Source: Alteromonas sp. ALT199 (GTDB taxonomy: Bacteria; Pseudomonadota; Gammaproteobacteria; Enterobacterales; Alteromonadaceae). Taken from it: a stretch of 64,000 nucleotides of DNA. Shown one piece after another: positions 1-12,955 of this stretch. Numbering within the stretch: position 1 is the first letter of the stretch; the number at the start of each line of letters is the position of its first letter. Position numbers and translations under genes: made by a program. The stretch is from positions 44,942-108,941 of the forward strand of contig NZ_JAHHDX010000117.1 in assembly GCF_018619335.1 (NCBI RefSeq), read 5' to 3'. A model generated the notes under the pieces. It saw only the letters and a list, made by a program, of their open reading frames with translations, was not told the DNA's origin and searched no databases.

Positions 1-787
1 CTATCTGTAGATTTGCGGCAGCCGCTTTTTCTAAGTTGCTACTCGATATACTGTTAGAAATGACTTGCGCTGTACTGATGATCGCACTTTGATGATAGCG
101 CATAAAATTTGAAAGCTGAAACTCCAGCACATTTACACGTTGCGCCATATAGCTGTGAATTTGTTGTTCTTGCTGCTGCTGAAATAAATTTACTGATAAA
201 TAAATTACCGCCGTTGAAGCAACGAAGAAACAACCGGCAAAAAAGTAACCGAAAAGAAAATGCAATGTGACCTTTTCGGCCTTACTGGAAGTCTGCCGCT
301 TTAGCCCATGTAAGGCTAAATACGCGAAATGACCAGTGATCAGACCAAACACTCCGCTTACCCAGGTAACCAAAACCCCTGAGAAAAGCATATTTACGTT
401 ATCGTCATCGTAAAGAGAATGCTCTAACATCAAAATGGGCAAAAAGACGATAGACCAAAAACCTGCGCCGACTTTTATTACTTGCCTTAGTGATTTGTCA
501 TAGCCAAATAAGCTTAGCACTATTGGCAGTAGAGTGAGACTTTCTTTACCTACAATACTTCCGTCACTAAGCCACAATGGAAGGCTTATCAACAGGGCAA
601 TGGGAATGGATATAAAAGGCGAAAAGCGTAGGGAAGCGTAAACCGCTGCGCCTATGCCAAAGGTAGCAATGCCCGTACTATCAAAAGGTGGATTGAGTGC
701 ATTTAGCCCAGCACCTAATACACATACAACTAACGCTTGAAAGGCCAGAGACCACGAAAAGGAAAATGAAAAACTGCCAATTTTCAA
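1..787 (-). CDS. N-terminal part of a multi-pass membrane sensor protein (cut by window edge)
   Basis: An open frame runs leftward from a TTG start at 787 and leaves the window without a stop. GGAG lies 7 nt before the TTG; the nearby in-frame-looking ATG is followed at once by TGA, which favours TTG. The first ~165 residues are strongly hydrophobic with about six to seven membrane spans, resembling MASE-type sensor modules. A further span near residues 175-200 is followed by a soluble stretch rich in Gln, Ser and Asn that looks like the start of a periplasmic sensing region. The output domain (kinase, GGDEF or EAL) lies outside the window, so function cannot be named. It follows the M20 hydrolase by only 22 nt on the same strand, so co-transcription is possible. 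Confidence 0.6.
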   Translation of the reverse strand, partial: MKIGSFSFSFSWSLAFQALVVCVLGAGLNALNPPFDSTGIATFGIGAAVYASLRFSPFISIPIALLISLPLWLSDGSIVGKESLTLLPIVLSLFGYDKSLRQVIKVGAGFWSIVFLPILMLEHSLYDDDNVNMLFSGVLVTWVSGVFGLITGHFAYLALHGLKRQTSSKAEKVTLHFLFGYFFAGCFFVASTAVIYLSVNLFQQQQEQQIHSYMAQRVNVLEFQLSNFMRYHQSAIISTAQVISNSISSSNLEKAAAANLQI

Positions 788-809
788 CGCATGTCTCCAG
801 CTGCCAACA

Positions 810-2108
810 TTAATGTTGCGCCATGTAGTCTAAAGTAAAATTAGTAAGAAGCTTCACGCCCAGTTTCATTCCCTCGTCGTCAACGTAAAACTCTGGCGTG
901 TGATGAGCGGGACTATCTTCTTCTGATACATCGAGGGGCTTGCCGCCGACCCAAACATACAAACCAGGTATTTGCTCTTGGAAAAATGAAAAATCTTCTG
1001 CTCCAGTAACCGGCTTTGAGAGTAATGTGTTCTCTTCGCCAGCGGTACGCTGCATAGTAGGCAGCATTGCTCTAGTAAGCTCTGGGTCGTTGTAAGTAAT
1101 GGGGTAGTAATAGTCTAGGGGCAAAGTAAGCTCCGCTTCTGCGCCCATGCTCTGTGCTATGGCTTTCACTTTACGCGGTAACGACTCATAGATATGATCA
1201 CGGGCGGCTTCATTAAGTGTACGGATCGTGCCTACCATTTCTACTTCGTTTGGAATGATATTAGAACGGTTGCCACCATGAATCGAGCCGATAGAGACCA
1301 CAGCTGCATCGTCAATCAATTTCAATTCACGACTTACAATGGTTTGAATAGACATGATCATTTGTGCAGCAGTAACTACTGGATCTACGCTCTTCCACGG
1401 ATAGGCGCCGTGTGCCTGCTTTCCATGGATCACAATTTTAAACGGGTCTACTGCGGCCATGGTGCCACCAGCGTTATAACGTACTTTACCTACGTCGGTG
1501 TTGGCGTTGATATGTAAGCCGAAAATGGCGTCTACTTCAGGGTTCTTCAATACGCCTTCAGCAACCATAACTTCAGCACCGCCTTTTTCTCCGGCCGGCG
1601 CCCCTTCTTCTGCTGGCTGAAAAATAAATTTCACTTTACCTTTCAATTCGCCTTTTATCTGGGTGAGAATTTTTGCTGCGCCCATGAGCATGGCCATGTG
1701 AGTATCGTGACCGCATGCGTGCATAATCGGTACTTCTTTACCATTATACTCGCCTTTTTGGGTTGAACGATAAACTAAGTCATTTTGTTCTTTTACAGGA
1801 AGGCCATCCATATCAGCGCGTAACGCAACCACTGGACCGGGCTTACCCGAATCTAAAATAGCTACCACACCGGTTTTTGCTACACCGGTTTGCACATCTA
1901 ACCCCAAACTTTCAAGATAGTTAGCAACATATTCAGCGGTTTTGAATTCGCGGTTAGATAGCTCAGGAAATTTATGGAAGTGGTGGCGCCATTTAATAAC
2001 ATCTGGCTCAACCCAATTGGCAAGCTCATTCACATTAGTTTGAGCAGCGTAGGCGGTAGAAACAGATACTAACCCTGCAAAAGTAAACGACAGCAACTTC
2101 CGGTACAT
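810..2108 (-). CDS. Exported M20-family amidohydrolase / metallopeptidase
   Basis: This 432-residue protein has a clear signal peptide (MYRKLLSFTFAGLVSVSTAYA). The M20 metal-binding signature is present: 'HACGHDTHMAML' at about 130-141 and 'FQPAEEGAPAGEKGGAEVM' around 165-183, plus 'TGAEDFSFF' near the C-terminus. Members of this group (hippurate or IAA-amino-acid hydrolase-like, thermostable carboxypeptidase-like) hydrolyse N-acylated amino acids with a two-metal centre. The signal peptide places it in the periplasm, suggesting scavenging of acyl-amino acids or peptides. The exact substrate cannot be told from sequence. It is probably co-transcribed with the membrane sensor that follows. Confidence 0.88.
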   Translation of the reverse strand: MYRKLLSFTFAGLVSVSTAYAAQTNVNELANWVEPDVIKWRHHFHKFPELSNREFKTAEYVANYLESLGLDVQTGVAKTGVVAILDSGKPGPVVALRADMDGLPVKEQNDLVYRSTQKGEYNGKEVPIMHACGHDTHMAMLMGAAKILTQIKGELKGKVKFIFQPAEEGAPAGEKGGAEVMVAEGVLKNPEVDAIFGLHINANTDVGKVRYNAGGTMAAVDPFKIVIHGKQAHGAYPWKSVDPVVTAAQMIMSIQTIVSRELKLIDDAAVVSIGSIHGGNRSNIIPNEVEMVGTIRTLNEAARDHIYESLPRKVKAIAQSMGAEAELTLPLDYYYPITYNDPELTRAMLPTMQRTAGEENTLLSKPVTGAEDFSFFQEQIPGLYVWVGGKPLDVSEEDSPAHHTPEFYVDDEGMKLGVKLLTNFTLDYMAQH

Positions 2109-2285
2109 AATAATTATTTCCTTTGATGTTTTTTAAACAGAATAAATCATCTCGGGGAAGAACACACCACTGAATGAACAATTGCAATCAAAACTAAATA
2201 GGCGATAAGTTTTGAAAATACCTGATTAATCAGCGCATGAATACTAGACGGAAGTATAAGAAAAATAACATATGCGAGAGATACA

Positions 2286-2311
2286 ATAAAAAAGGCGCCA
2301 TTTGGCGCCTT
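2286..2311 (-). terminator. Intrinsic terminator of rho
   Basis: Arms AAGGCGCC (2292-2299) and GGCGCCTT (2304-2311) enclose a 4-nt loop; read leftward the hairpin is followed by a run of six to seven T. It lies 25 nt beyond the rho stop codon. Confidence 0.9.
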
Positions 2312-2335
2312 ACAGATATACGATAGTACTTTTAA

Positions 2336-3601
2336 CTAGCTCTTTTGTCTGCGCATTGCGTCAAAGAATTCGTTGTTAGTCTTGGTCATCGATAGCTTAC
2401 TAATAAGGAATTCCATCGCGTCAATTTCTGACATTTCGTGGACAATTTTGCGAAGGATCCACATTTTCTGTAGTTCGTCTTGCGCAGTAAGCAACTCTTC
2501 ACGACGTGTACCAGAGCGGTTAAAGTCGATAGCTGGGAATACACGCTTTTCCGCAATCTTGCGATTAAGGTGTAATTCCATGTTACCTGTACCTTTAAAC
2601 TCTTCGTAGATAACCTCATCCATCTTAGAGCCAGTATCAATTAGCGCTGTTGCAATAATTGTTAAGCTTCCGCCTTCCTCAACATTACGAGCAGCACCAA
2701 AGAAGCGTTTAGGCTTATGCAGCGCATTAGCATCAACACCACCGGTAAGTACTTTACCAGATGAAGGAATTACCGTGTTGTATGCACGAGCAAGACGGGT
2801 AATCGAATCTAGCAAAATAACCACGTCTTTTTTGTGTTCTACAAGACGCTTAGCTTTCTCGATAACCATTTCAGCCACTTGTACGTGACGACTTGCTGGC
2901 TCATCAAATGTTGATGCAACCACTTCACCCTGAACTAGGCGATGCATCTCGGTTACTTCTTCTGGACGTTCGTCGATAAGTAACACCATTAACTCACAAT
3001 CAGGGTGGTTAGCGGCAATAGACTGGGCGATATTTTGAAGAAGTAGTGTTTTACCTGCTTTAGGTGGCGCAACAATTAGACCACGCTGACCTTTACCTAT
3101 TGGAGAGGCAAGGTCTAGTACACGGGCCGTAATGTCTTCAGTAGACCCATTACCACGTTCCATGCGCAAACGGTCTGCGGCGTGTAGCGGTGTCAGGTTT
3201 TCGAAAAGAATCTTATTACGTGAGTTTTCAGGCTTGTCGAAGTTTACTTCGCGAATTTTTAATAGGGCGAAATATCGTTCACTGTCTTTCGGTGGACGAA
3301 TTTTTCCGGCAATCGTATCACCGGTACGCAGATTAAAGCGTCGGATTTGGCTTGGCGACACATATATGTCGTCAGGACCAGCTAGATACGATGAATCAGC
3401 TGAGCGTAAAAAGCCGAAACCGTCCTGTAAAATTTCTAGTACCCCATCCCCAAAGATGTCTTCACCGCTTTTGGCGTGAGTCTTAAGGATTGAGAAAATG
3501 ATGTCTTGTTTTCTGGCGCGCGCCATGTTTTCCAGGCCCATTTCCTCGGCCAGGTTAACCAACTCGCTTATTGGTTTGTTCTTTAATTCAGTTAAATTCA
3601 T
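2336..3601 (-). CDS. rho: Transcription termination factor Rho
   Basis: Rho is the hexameric RNA-dependent ATPase that ends transcription at Rho-dependent sites. The protein (421 residues from this start) is near-identical in layout to E. coli Rho: N-terminal '[15 protein letters not shown]', an RNA-binding cold-shock-like domain with 'GFGFLRS' and '[18 protein letters not shown]', the Walker A loop 'APPKAGKT' near 178-185, and '[10 protein letters not shown]' and '[13 protein letters not shown]'. A longer frame exists from a GTG at 3649, but the ATG at 3601 matches the family start; neither has a strong ribosome site. The gene follows trxA on the same strand with a ~270-nt leader, as in E. 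coli, where that leader carries Rho autoregulation; autoregulation here is inferred. Confidence 0.97.
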   Translation of the reverse strand: MNLTELKNKPISELVNLAEEMGLENMARARKQDIIFSILKTHAKSGEDIFGDGVLEILQDGFGFLRSADSSYLAGPDDIYVSPSQIRRFNLRTGDTIAGKIRPPKDSERYFALLKIREVNFDKPENSRNKILFENLTPLHAADRLRMERGNGSTEDITARVLDLASPIGKGQRGLIVAPPKAGKTLLLQNIAQSIAANHPDCELMVLLIDERPEEVTEMHRLVQGEVVASTFDEPASRHVQVAEMVIEKAKRLVEHKKDVVILLDSITRLARAYNTVIPSSGKVLTGGVDANALHKPKRFFGAARNVEEGGSLTIIATALIDTGSKMDEVIYEEFKGTGNMELHLNRKIAEKRVFPAIDFNRSGTRREELLTAQDELQKMWILRKIVHEMSEIDAMEFLISKLSMTKTNNEFFDAMRRQKS

Positions 3602-3825
3602 ACTGGTGGGTCTTTGTGCTTGAACTTCGCTTACAGGACTTATTGTCACTCTGTTCTAGTTTAGATTTGATATCACCCGGATATGGGTGTAGGCAGAATG
3701 CTGCTCGGATGAGCGCTGAGGAAAAGTTAGCACTATATTTAACCAACGTCCAGCGTTTTACCACCGAAATGTTAAATAAAATGTTGCGCCCTTCTCTAAA
3801 ACTAAATGCAAGTACCTGAGATGCA

Positions 3826-3858
3826 AATAAAAACCGGCGCTTAATTCGCACCGGCTTT
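3826..3858 (-). terminator. Terminator or attenuator between trxA and rho
   Basis: Arms 3832-3840 and 3848-3856 pair over 9 bp (two G-U pairs) around a 7-nt loop. Read leftward the hairpin is followed by TTTTTATTT. It sits 14 nt after trxA and may separate trxA from rho transcription, leaving some read-through. Confidence 0.8.
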
Positions 3859-3872
3859 TACTCTTTTTTCAA

Positions 3873-4199
3873 TTAAAGATTTTCGTTAAGAAACTCTGTC
3901 AATTGAGCTTTTGATAACGCGCCAACTTTAGTTGCTGCAACGCTACCGTTTTTGAAAAGTAGCAATGTAGGAATACCACGAATGCCATATTTAGGCGGAG
4001 TTTCGTTATTTTCATCGACATTCAACTTGCCAACTGTTAACTTGCCATCAAACTCGGTCGCAACTTCTTCTAAGATTGGTGCGATCATTTTACACGGGCC
4101 ACACCATTCGGCCCAGAAGTCAACCAGTACAGGACCTTCAGCATTGATAACATCTGCTTCGAATTTATCGTCAGATAACTGGATAATTTTGTCGCTCAT
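3873..4199 (-). CDS. trxA: Thioredoxin 1
   Basis: This is a 108-residue cytoplasmic disulfide reductase with the redox motif WCGPC at residues 32-36, a buried Asp near 27 and the cis-proline segment 'RGIPTLLLF' near 75. Length matches the family (about 108). The ATG at 4199 has GGAG a few bases upstream; the frame stays open to 4283, but that extension is not conserved. It is divergent from rhlB and followed by rho, the conserved gammaproteobacterial order. Confidence 0.97.
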   Translation of the reverse strand: MSDKIIQLSDDKFEADVINAEGPVLVDFWAEWCGPCKMIAPILEEVATEFDGKLTVGKLNVDENNETPPKYGIRGIPTLLLFKNGSVAATKVGALSKAQLTEFLNENL

Positions 4200-4299
4200 T
4201 CTTTTCTCCATTATTGGTCTGTCGCTGATTTGTCTCAGCCCGACCATAAGTGTTATATAGAAACTGTTTTTTAATGCAAGCACTGATAAGCTATAAGCT

Positions 4300-5586
4300 A
4301 TGCCTACTCACTTAACTGATACTCACTTTTCCGACCTACCGATTAACGGTAAGGTTGTTGACGCCTTAACGGCAGCTAATTTTTCACATTGTACACCAAT
4401 TCAAGCACTTGCACTGCCTCCATTATTGGAAGGTCACGACATTGCAGGTCAGGCTCAAACCGGTACCGGTAAAACCATTGCTTTTTTGGTGGCTACATTT
4501 CACTATTTGCTAAGCAAAGCAGAAAATGCAGATAACAGCAAATCAAATGGCCCTCGCGCAATTATTATGGCGCCAACCAGAGAGCTTGCCGTTCAAATCT
4601 TTAACGACGCCAAACTGCTTAGTGAGCATACTGGATTGTCGCTTGGTTTGATTTATGGGGGCGAAGGTTACCAAAGTCAACGTGAAACTTTGGAAGAAGG
4701 GGTAGATATTATAATTGGTACGACAGGACGCATTCTTGATTACTATAAGCAAAATGTGTTCACACTGAAGAATATTCAGGTTGCCGTACTTGATGAAGCC
4801 GATCGCATGTTCGATTTAGGTTTCATAAAAGATATCCGCTTCTTATTTCGCCGTTTGCCCCCTGCGAGCGAACGCTTGAGCATGTTGTTCTCTGCAACGC
4901 TTAGCTACCGCGTGCAGGAACTTGCCTACGAACACATGAATAATCCAACCCATGTTCAAGTAGCACCAGAACAAACAACGGCTACGCGTGTTAGCCAGGA
5001 GCTGTTCTACCCTTCCGACGATGACAAAATGCTGCTGCTTCTCACCTTACTTGAAGAAGAATGGCCTGAAAAAGCGATTGTTTTTGCAAATACAAAGAAC
5101 AGCTGTGAAAGAGTCACTGATTGGCTAACCGCCGATGGTCATCGTGTGGGCTTGCTAAGTGGCGATGTACCCCAGAAGAAACGCTTGGGTATATTAGAAG
5201 ACTTTACTAAGGGTAAACTGGATATTTTAGTTGCTACTGATGTAGCTGCTCGGGGTCTCCACATTGATGCAGTAACACACGTATTTAACTACGATTTGCC
5301 AGATGATGCGGAAGACTATGTACATCGTATTGGTCGTACTGGGCGTGCTGGACAAAGCGGCGTTGCCATTAGCTTTGCCTGCGAGAAATACGCGCTAAAC
5401 CTACCTGCTATCGAACAGTACATTCAACAAGCAATTCCGGTTACAGACTATGACAGTAGTGCGTTAATTGACGATGTGACGCCTCCAAAGCCTCGCAGAA
5501 GACGCACACCGAACAACCGTAATAGTTCACGACGTGGAAATACTAGAGGCCGCGGCAAGCCGCAGCAGCGAAATAATAAGGCGTAA
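4300..5586 (+). CDS. rhlB: ATP-dependent DEAD-box RNA helicase RhlB
   Basis: This 428-residue helicase of the RhlB type unwinds RNA in the degradosome in relatives. Motifs in order: Q motif region '[10 protein letters not shown]' (31-40), motif I AQTGTGKT (52-59), 'PTRELAVQ', '[11 protein letters not shown]' near 164, 'SAT', '[13 protein letters not shown]' and '[10 protein letters not shown]'. The C-terminal ~35 residues are a basic Arg/Asn/Gly-rich tail typical of RNA-binding extensions. The start aligns with E. coli RhlB although no strong ribosome site precedes it. It is divergent from trxA and 26 nt ahead of gppA, so the two are probably co-transcribed. Confidence 0.96.
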   Translation: MPTHLTDTHFSDLPINGKVVDALTAANFSHCTPIQALALPPLLEGHDIAGQAQTGTGKTIAFLVATFHYLLSKAENADNSKSNGPRAIIMAPTRELAVQIFNDAKLLSEHTGLSLGLIYGGEGYQSQRETLEEGVDIIIGTTGRILDYYKQNVFTLKNIQVAVLDEADRMFDLGFIKDIRFLFRRLPPASERLSMLFSATLSYRVQELAYEHMNNPTHVQVAPEQTTATRVSQELFYPSDDDKMLLLLTLLEEEWPEKAIVFANTKNSCERVTDWLTADGHRVGLLSGDVPQKKRLGILEDFTKGKLDILVATDVAARGLHIDAVTHVFNYDLPDDAEDYVHRIGRTGRAGQSGVAISFACEKYALNLPAIEQYIQQAIPVTDYDSSALIDDVTPPKPRRRRTPNNRNSSRRGNTRGRGKPQQRNNKA

Positions 5587-5612
5587 AGATATTTAATAAG
5601 AATCGAGATTTT

Positions 5613-7124
5613 ATGCAGGCAGAACTCCAGCACGACGCACAAACCTACGGCGAATATTACGCCGCCGTAGACTTAGGCTCTAACAGCTTTCACATGGTGA
5701 TTGTTCACGTTGTTAACGGCAGTGTGCAAATAATAGGGAAAATTAAACAGAAAGTGCGCTTAGCAGCAGGTTTAAATGATGATTTCGCACTTGATGACGT
5801 AAGTATGGAACGCGGCTGGCAGTGCCTGCAAGTTTTCTCAGAGCGCCTGCAGGATATTCCTCCGTCAAATATTAAAATTGTTGCCACCGCTACACTACGC
5901 CTAGCAACCAATGCTCATATTTTCATTCGCAAAGCGGAAGAAATTCTCAATCACAAGCTTGATGTAATAAGCGGTGAAGAAGAAGCACGACAAATCTATC
6001 TTGGCGTAGCTTATACGTCAGCTAACCAAGGTAATAGCTTGGTTATAGATATTGGCGGTGCTAGTACCGAAATCATTATTGGCAATGACATGCAGCCTAT
6101 CCACCTTAAAAGTTTGGATATGGGTTGCGTTACCTTTATGGAGCGCTACTTCACCGGTGGCAAAATTACCGAAGAAAATTTCGAAAACGCCAAACAAGCG
6201 GCACATACGCTGATTGCCGACGTATCGAACGCCTTTTTGTGCTTTGACTGGGAAAATTGTTTAGGTGCTTCAGGTACACCACAAGCAATTACCGAAATTC
6301 TAGTCGCACAAGGTATAAGCGATGCTATTCGCTTAGATTACCTCTATCACTTAAAAAAGCAGTGTATCGAATGCGGGAGCATCAAAACCCTTGATATCGA
6401 TGGCTTAGAAGATAATAGAAAAGCTATTTTCCCTTCTGGCTTGGCTATTCTGATCAGCTTGTTTGAAGCGCTAAGTATTAAGCACATGAATATTTCTGGT
6501 GGAGCCCTGCGTGAGGGACTTATCTACGGTATGTTAGATAACGTCACAGAAAACGACCGTCGTCAGCAAACGCTTAATCAAGCAAAACAGCGTTATCATA
6601 TTGACAAAAATCACGCGAACTCGGTTCGCCATGTCGCACTAGCTTTATGCCACCAACTTTGTGCACAACAAAACATTTGCCACCTAGATACGGAAACCAT
6701 TTTAGGAGCAGCTGCACAGTTACATGAAATTGGCCTGCATATCGAATACAAGCGCCACCACGAGCACGGTGAATATATTTTAAGTCATATAGATTTACCC
6801 GGCTTCACTCGTTTACAACGTTCTGCAATTCGCGATCTAGTAGCGCAACATCGTTTAACTATTGATACGCAAATTCTGGAAAAGTATCACGAAGACTACA
6901 GGCCAATGCTAAAAGGCTTACTTCGAGTGTTGAGGATTGCCGTGGTTTTATGTCTGAGACGCCAAAACAAGCATATACCTGAAGTATCATTGAGCTGTGA
7001 AGATAGCAAGTGGACACTTACATTTCCTGATGGATGGCTAAAGTCACATCCATTGATTAATGCAGAGCTAGCTAATGAGTGCTGGTTACAACATAAGGCC
7101 GGATGCGAACTTGTATGTGTGTAA
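5613..7124 (+). CDS. gppA: Ppx/GppA family phosphatase (pppGpp 5'-phosphohydrolase / exopolyphosphatase)
   Basis: This 503-residue protein has the actin-like fold signatures of the Ppx/GppA family: 'AVDLGSNSFHMVIV' near residue 18, 'GEEEAR', and 'VIDIGGASTEIIIG' near 147. The C-terminal third has an HD-like helical region ('LHEIGLHIEYKRHHEHG'). The family converts pppGpp to ppGpp and/or removes terminal phosphates from polyphosphate; sequence alone does not decide between them. Its place directly after rhlB matches gppA of E. coli, hence the symbol. A bidirectional terminator follows. Confidence 0.92.
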   Translation: MQAELQHDAQTYGEYYAAVDLGSNSFHMVIVHVVNGSVQIIGKIKQKVRLAAGLNDDFALDDVSMERGWQCLQVFSERLQDIPPSNIKIVATATLRLATNAHIFIRKAEEILNHKLDVISGEEEARQIYLGVAYTSANQGNSLVIDIGGASTEIIIGNDMQPIHLKSLDMGCVTFMERYFTGGKITEENFENAKQAAHTLIADVSNAFLCFDWENCLGASGTPQAITEILVAQGISDAIRLDYLYHLKKQCIECGSIKTLDIDGLEDNRKAIFPSGLAILISLFEALSIKHMNISGGALREGLIYGMLDNVTENDRRQQTLNQAKQRYHIDKNHANSVRHVALALCHQLCAQQNICHLDTETILGAAAQLHEIGLHIEYKRHHEHGEYILSHIDLPGFTRLQRSAIRDLVAQHRLTIDTQILEKYHEDYRPMLKGLLRVLRIAVVLCLRRQNKHIPEVSLSCEDSKWTLTFPDGWLKSHPLINAELANECWLQHKAGCELVCV

Positions 7125-7151
7125 GTACTCACACCAATTTTTTAGCGAAGA

Positions 7152-7184
7152 CTAAAAAAGCCGTGCTTAGCACGGCTTTTTTAC
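7152..7184. terminator. Bidirectional terminator between gppA and hemB
   Basis: Arms AAAAAAGCCGTGC (7154-7166) and GCACGGCTTTTTT (7170-7182) form a near-perfect stem with a 3-nt loop. T runs are present in both directions, so it can end both gppA and the leftward tat-hemB operon. Confidence 0.93.
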
Positions 7185-7211
7185 TGTGGATGACAACTCA
7201 CTTTCCCATAG

Positions 7212-10126
<2,915 letters not shown>

Positions 10127-10138
10127 ACAAACCTATGT

Positions 10139-10915
10139 TTAGCTAAGAGAAAACAACTCACAGCTATTAGCATAACTGCTAATACACAATTTATCAGTCT
10201 CTACTTGCAGATATTCGCCTAATTGCTGAGCTATATGCGGTAGAAAAGCAGGCTCGTTGTTGCGCTTTCGAGGACGTAATGTTTTTGGAAATAAATACGG
10301 CGCATCAGTTTCAAGAATAAGTCGCTCTAACGGAATATGTTTCACAGCTTCGCGTAAATCTTCACCGCGCTTATCGTCACATACCCACCCTGTGATGCCG
10401 ATATAAAGCCCTAGCGATAAATACTGCTTCACCTGTTCACTGGTACCTGTAAAGCAGTGAGCAATTCCACCTTTTAAACGAGGCATGTATTGGCTTAATA
10501 ACTCAATCTGTTGGTTAAACGCATCTCTTTCATGTAAGTACACGGGCAAATGCAACGAAGCGGCTATTTTCAACTGCGCTTCGAACACCGCTAATTGAAC
10601 GTCTTGGGGTGAAAAGTTGCGATTGAAGTCCAAACCACATTCACCAATGGCTACACACCCCTGGTGTTGTGCAAGTTCATTTAGTCGAAGGTAGTCGCTC
10701 TCAGTAACATCTTTAGCATTGTGCGGATGTACACCAATAGTGAAACAACATTGGCTGGGGTACTTTTTATAAAGTGCAATTGCTTCGTCCCACTCGTTAG
10801 GATGAGTAGTGATAATGCATAGCTTTTCAACGCCGGCTTCTTGCGCACGGCTTATAACATCGTCGGCGTCAAAACGCTTATCAAGCAAATTGACGCCCGC
10901 ATCAAACCATGGCAC
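10139..10915 (-). CDS. tatD: TatD family metal-dependent hydrolase (DNase)
   Basis: This 258-residue TIM-barrel hydrolase is very similar to E. coli TatD: 'IGVHPHNAKD', 'IGECGLDFNRNFS', 'HCFTGT', 'GITGWVCDDKRGEDLRE' and 'LETDAPYLFPK'. Family members are 3'-5' exonucleases or DNases; despite the name it is not needed for Tat export in E. coli. The start is a GTG at 10915, directly abutting the stop of the preceding gene (TAA-GTG). Confidence 0.93.
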   Translation of the reverse strand: MPWFDAGVNLLDKRFDADDVISRAQEAGVEKLCIITTHPNEWDEAIALYKKYPSQCCFTIGVHPHNAKDVTESDYLRLNELAQHQGCVAIGECGLDFNRNFSPQDVQLAVFEAQLKIAASLHLPVYLHERDAFNQQIELLSQYMPRLKGGIAHCFTGTSEQVKQYLSLGLYIGITGWVCDDKRGEDLREAVKHIPLERLILETDAPYLFPKTLRPRKRNNEPAFLPHIAQQLGEYLQVETDKLCISSYANSCELFSLS

Positions 10916-11452
10916 TTACTTAACGCGCTTCACTTTCATGCGCTTGTTAAGACCTTCTACACTTAAGAAGAAAGCCCCTAACAGCCCTCGTTCCACAGCG
11001 ACAGGCTGGCCTTCCTTAAGCTTCATGTAGGTGTCATCTGTTTGTTGCCATACAGAACCGTCACTAAACGAAATAACGTACTTATCACGAAGACTTTTCT
11101 TAAGTGACTTAATGCTAACCAAAATTTCAGACGCTTCTTTTGTAAGGTCTCGCTTGTGCTCCAAACCAAATTCATTTTCTGGTTGAGAGGTAAGACGCGA
11201 TGGCTTTGCCGCGGGAGGTGTCGCTTTGCTATTATTAGCCGCCCCTCTATAAGTTTGTAACTGGCCGATTTCAGCGTTTACCCCATCGTACTGGCTAAGC
11301 GACTTTGCTACTTTGTCGAAGCACATTAGACGTTTTAAACTGTTATCTGTATTTCGGCATTTCTCCATTGCATCGCCGATAGATTCAGCCTGTGCGTTCA
11401 TTGCGCCAAACGCACACAATAAAGTGGCAAGAGAAAGCAGTCGTATTTTCAT
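10916..11452 (-). CDS. Exported protein of unknown function within the tat operon
   Basis: This 178-residue protein has a signal peptide (MKIRLLSLATLLCAFGAMNAQA). The mature part begins with a short Cys pair segment ('EKCRNTDNSLKRLMCFDKVA'), then a low-complexity Ala/Pro/Asn linker near 80-100, and a C-terminal region likely to be beta-rich ('VISFSDGSVWQQTDD', 'GAFFLSVEGLNKRMKVKRV'). The start at 11452 has AAAGGAA 6-7 nt upstream; a longer frame to 11533 overlaps tatC and is less likely. It is embedded between tatC and tatD, which suggests co-expression but does not give a function. I do not recognise a named family. Confidence 0.8.
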   Translation of the reverse strand: MKIRLLSLATLLCAFGAMNAQAESIGDAMEKCRNTDNSLKRLMCFDKVAKSLSQYDGVNAEIGQLQTYRGAANNSKATPPAAKPSRLTSQPENEFGLEHKRDLTKEASEILVSIKSLKKSLRDKYVISFSDGSVWQQTDDTYMKLKEGQPVAVERGLLGAFFLSVEGLNKRMKVKRVK

Positions 11453-11477
11453 TGTTATTCCTTTCTTTTTATAACTT

Positions 11478-12233
11478 TTATGTGTTGTCAGACGTTTCTG
11501 CTGACGTCTCTTCCTGTGGCTTTTTGCCCGCATAGAAGCCGCCTACGATAACGCCAACTTCAAACAGTATCCACATTGGGATAGCTAACAAAGTTTGAGA
11601 AATGATATCTGGTGGCGTTAGCAGCATACCTACTACGAAAGCGCCAACAACCACGTATGGTCGCTTTGCTCGTAGCGATTTCGCATCAGTTACACCTGTC
11701 CAACACATTAAAATGATGGCTATTGGTATCTCAAATGAGACCCCAAAAGCAAAAAACAGTTTCAAAACAAAATTTAAGTAGCTGGAAATATCAGTACTTA
11801 CCGTAACCCCTTCTGGAGCAACGCTTGTAAAGAAGGCAAACGCAATTGGGAAAACCACAAAATAGGCGAAGGCCATGCCTGCGTAGAACAGTAGGGTGCT
11901 GGAAAGCAAAAGTGGCGCAACCAAACGCTTTTCATTACGGTAGAGCCCTGGCGCAACAAAGCCCCAGATTTGATAAAGAACATAGGGAATGGCGATAAAA
12001 AAAGACAGAACCAGCGTAAGCTTGAACGGTGCAAAAAACGGCGATGCAACGTCGGTTGCAATCATACTTGAATTTTCAGGTAAAGCTTCAAGCAGTGGCA
12101 TAGCCAAAAGTTGGTAGAGGTCTTGAGCGAATGCAGCTAGACAAAGAAATACAATCAGTACACTCAAAAGCGCTTTGAGAATACGACTGCGAAGTTCAAT
12201 CAAATGAGAAATTAAGTTGTTAGCGTCAGACAT
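11478..12233 (-). CDS. tatC: Sec-independent protein translocase TatC
   Basis: This 251-residue, six-span inner-membrane protein is the twin-arginine signal receptor of the Tat pathway. Typical features are the N-terminal '[16 protein letters not shown]', the periplasmic '[14 protein letters not shown]' and 'FGVSFEIPI'. Its ATG directly follows the tatB stop. It works with TatA and TatB to export folded, often cofactor-containing proteins. Confidence 0.96.
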   Translation of the reverse strand: MSDANNLISHLIELRSRILKALLSVLIVFLCLAAFAQDLYQLLAMPLLEALPENSSMIATDVASPFFAPFKLTLVLSFFIAIPYVLYQIWGFVAPGLYRNEKRLVAPLLLSSTLLFYAGMAFAYFVVFPIAFAFFTSVAPEGVTVSTDISSYLNFVLKLFFAFGVSFEIPIAIILMCWTGVTDAKSLRAKRPYVVVGAFVVGMLLTPPDIISQTLLAIPMWILFEVGVIVGGFYAGKKPQEETSAETSDNT

Positions 12234-12533
12234 CTATTGCTTTTTGTAAGGTTCTTGAACCGACTCTGCAGCTTTTTTAAGCTCATCGACACTTTGTTCA
12301 AGTTCAGGTGAAAGATCTTTAAGCCCTTGTTGCTCAGCTTTCTTTAAGTTGTCATGCAATTCATGCACGCGCAACTGATGCTCAACTTCTTGCTTAAAGC
12401 CCGTTGCCACATTTCGTACACTACGAATTGTATTTATAGTTGAGCGCATGGCACCTGGCAATCTTTCTGGCCCCAAAACAAGAAGGGCCAATACGCCAAT
12501 AACCAATAGCTCCCAAAAGCCAATATCGAACAT
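12234..12533 (-). CDS. tatB: Sec-independent protein translocase TatB
   Basis: This 99-residue protein has an N-terminal membrane span ('[20 protein letters not shown]', followed by the hinge Gly-Pro and 'ERLPGAMR') and an amphipathic helix followed by a charged tail, the TatB pattern. It overlaps the tatA stop by one base and abuts tatC. TatB passes signal-bound substrates from TatC to TatA. Confidence 0.95.
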   Translation of the reverse strand: MFDIGFWELLVIGVLALLVLGPERLPGAMRSTINTIRSVRNVATGFKQEVEHQLRVHELHDNLKKAEQQGLKDLSPELEQSVDELKKAAESVQEPYKKQ

Positions 12534-12772
12534 TAGGATTTTTCTTTAACGTCGCTCTGCGTCTGCGTTGAAACAGGCTCTGCAGCTGATTTTTCTTCAA
12601 CTTGCTTCTTTTGTTCGAAGTCTGCGTCTTTTTCTTCTTCGCTGACCGCTTTTTTGAAGCCTTTAATTGCACCACCTAAGTCAGTGCCAATGCCTTTAAG
12701 CCGTTTAGTTCCGAATAAAAGCACTACAATAACCAGTACGATCAGCAACTGCCAAATACTAATACCGCCCAT
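12533..12772 (-). CDS. tatA: Sec-independent protein translocase TatA
   Basis: This 79-residue pore-forming Tat subunit has the conserved start '[20 protein letters not shown]', then '[20 protein letters not shown]' and a charged tail. An in-frame ATG exists 15 nt further upstream (12787), but the sequence there, ATGGAG, itself supplies the GGAG ribosome site for the ATG at 12772, and E. coli TatA starts at MGGIS. First gene of the leftward run tatA-tatB-tatC-unknown-tatD-diguanylate cyclase-hemB. Confidence 0.94.
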   Translation of the reverse strand: MGGISIWQLLIVLVIVVLLFGTKRLKGIGTDLGGAIKGFKKAVSEEEKDADFEQKKQVEEKSAAEPVSTQTQSDVKEKS

Positions 12773-12955
12773 AAAATTAATCTCCATAATATCGATAGCT
12801 ACAGTATGCCATTGCCTGCCATTGCTTTCACCTGAATATTTACCTGTATGAATAAAGATTGACGTATTAGTTGCAACAATCCATGCTCTGTAAATGCCTT
12901 AGAGGAATAGTTAAAACATTCAACTAATCTTATTTTTACAAGGAGTTAGCGAGTA

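Noticed and set aside
3602..3825. A RhoL-type leader peptide in the rho leader
   Set aside because: Frames are open, but none has a good ribosome site or convincing similarity to E. coli RhoL as I recall it.
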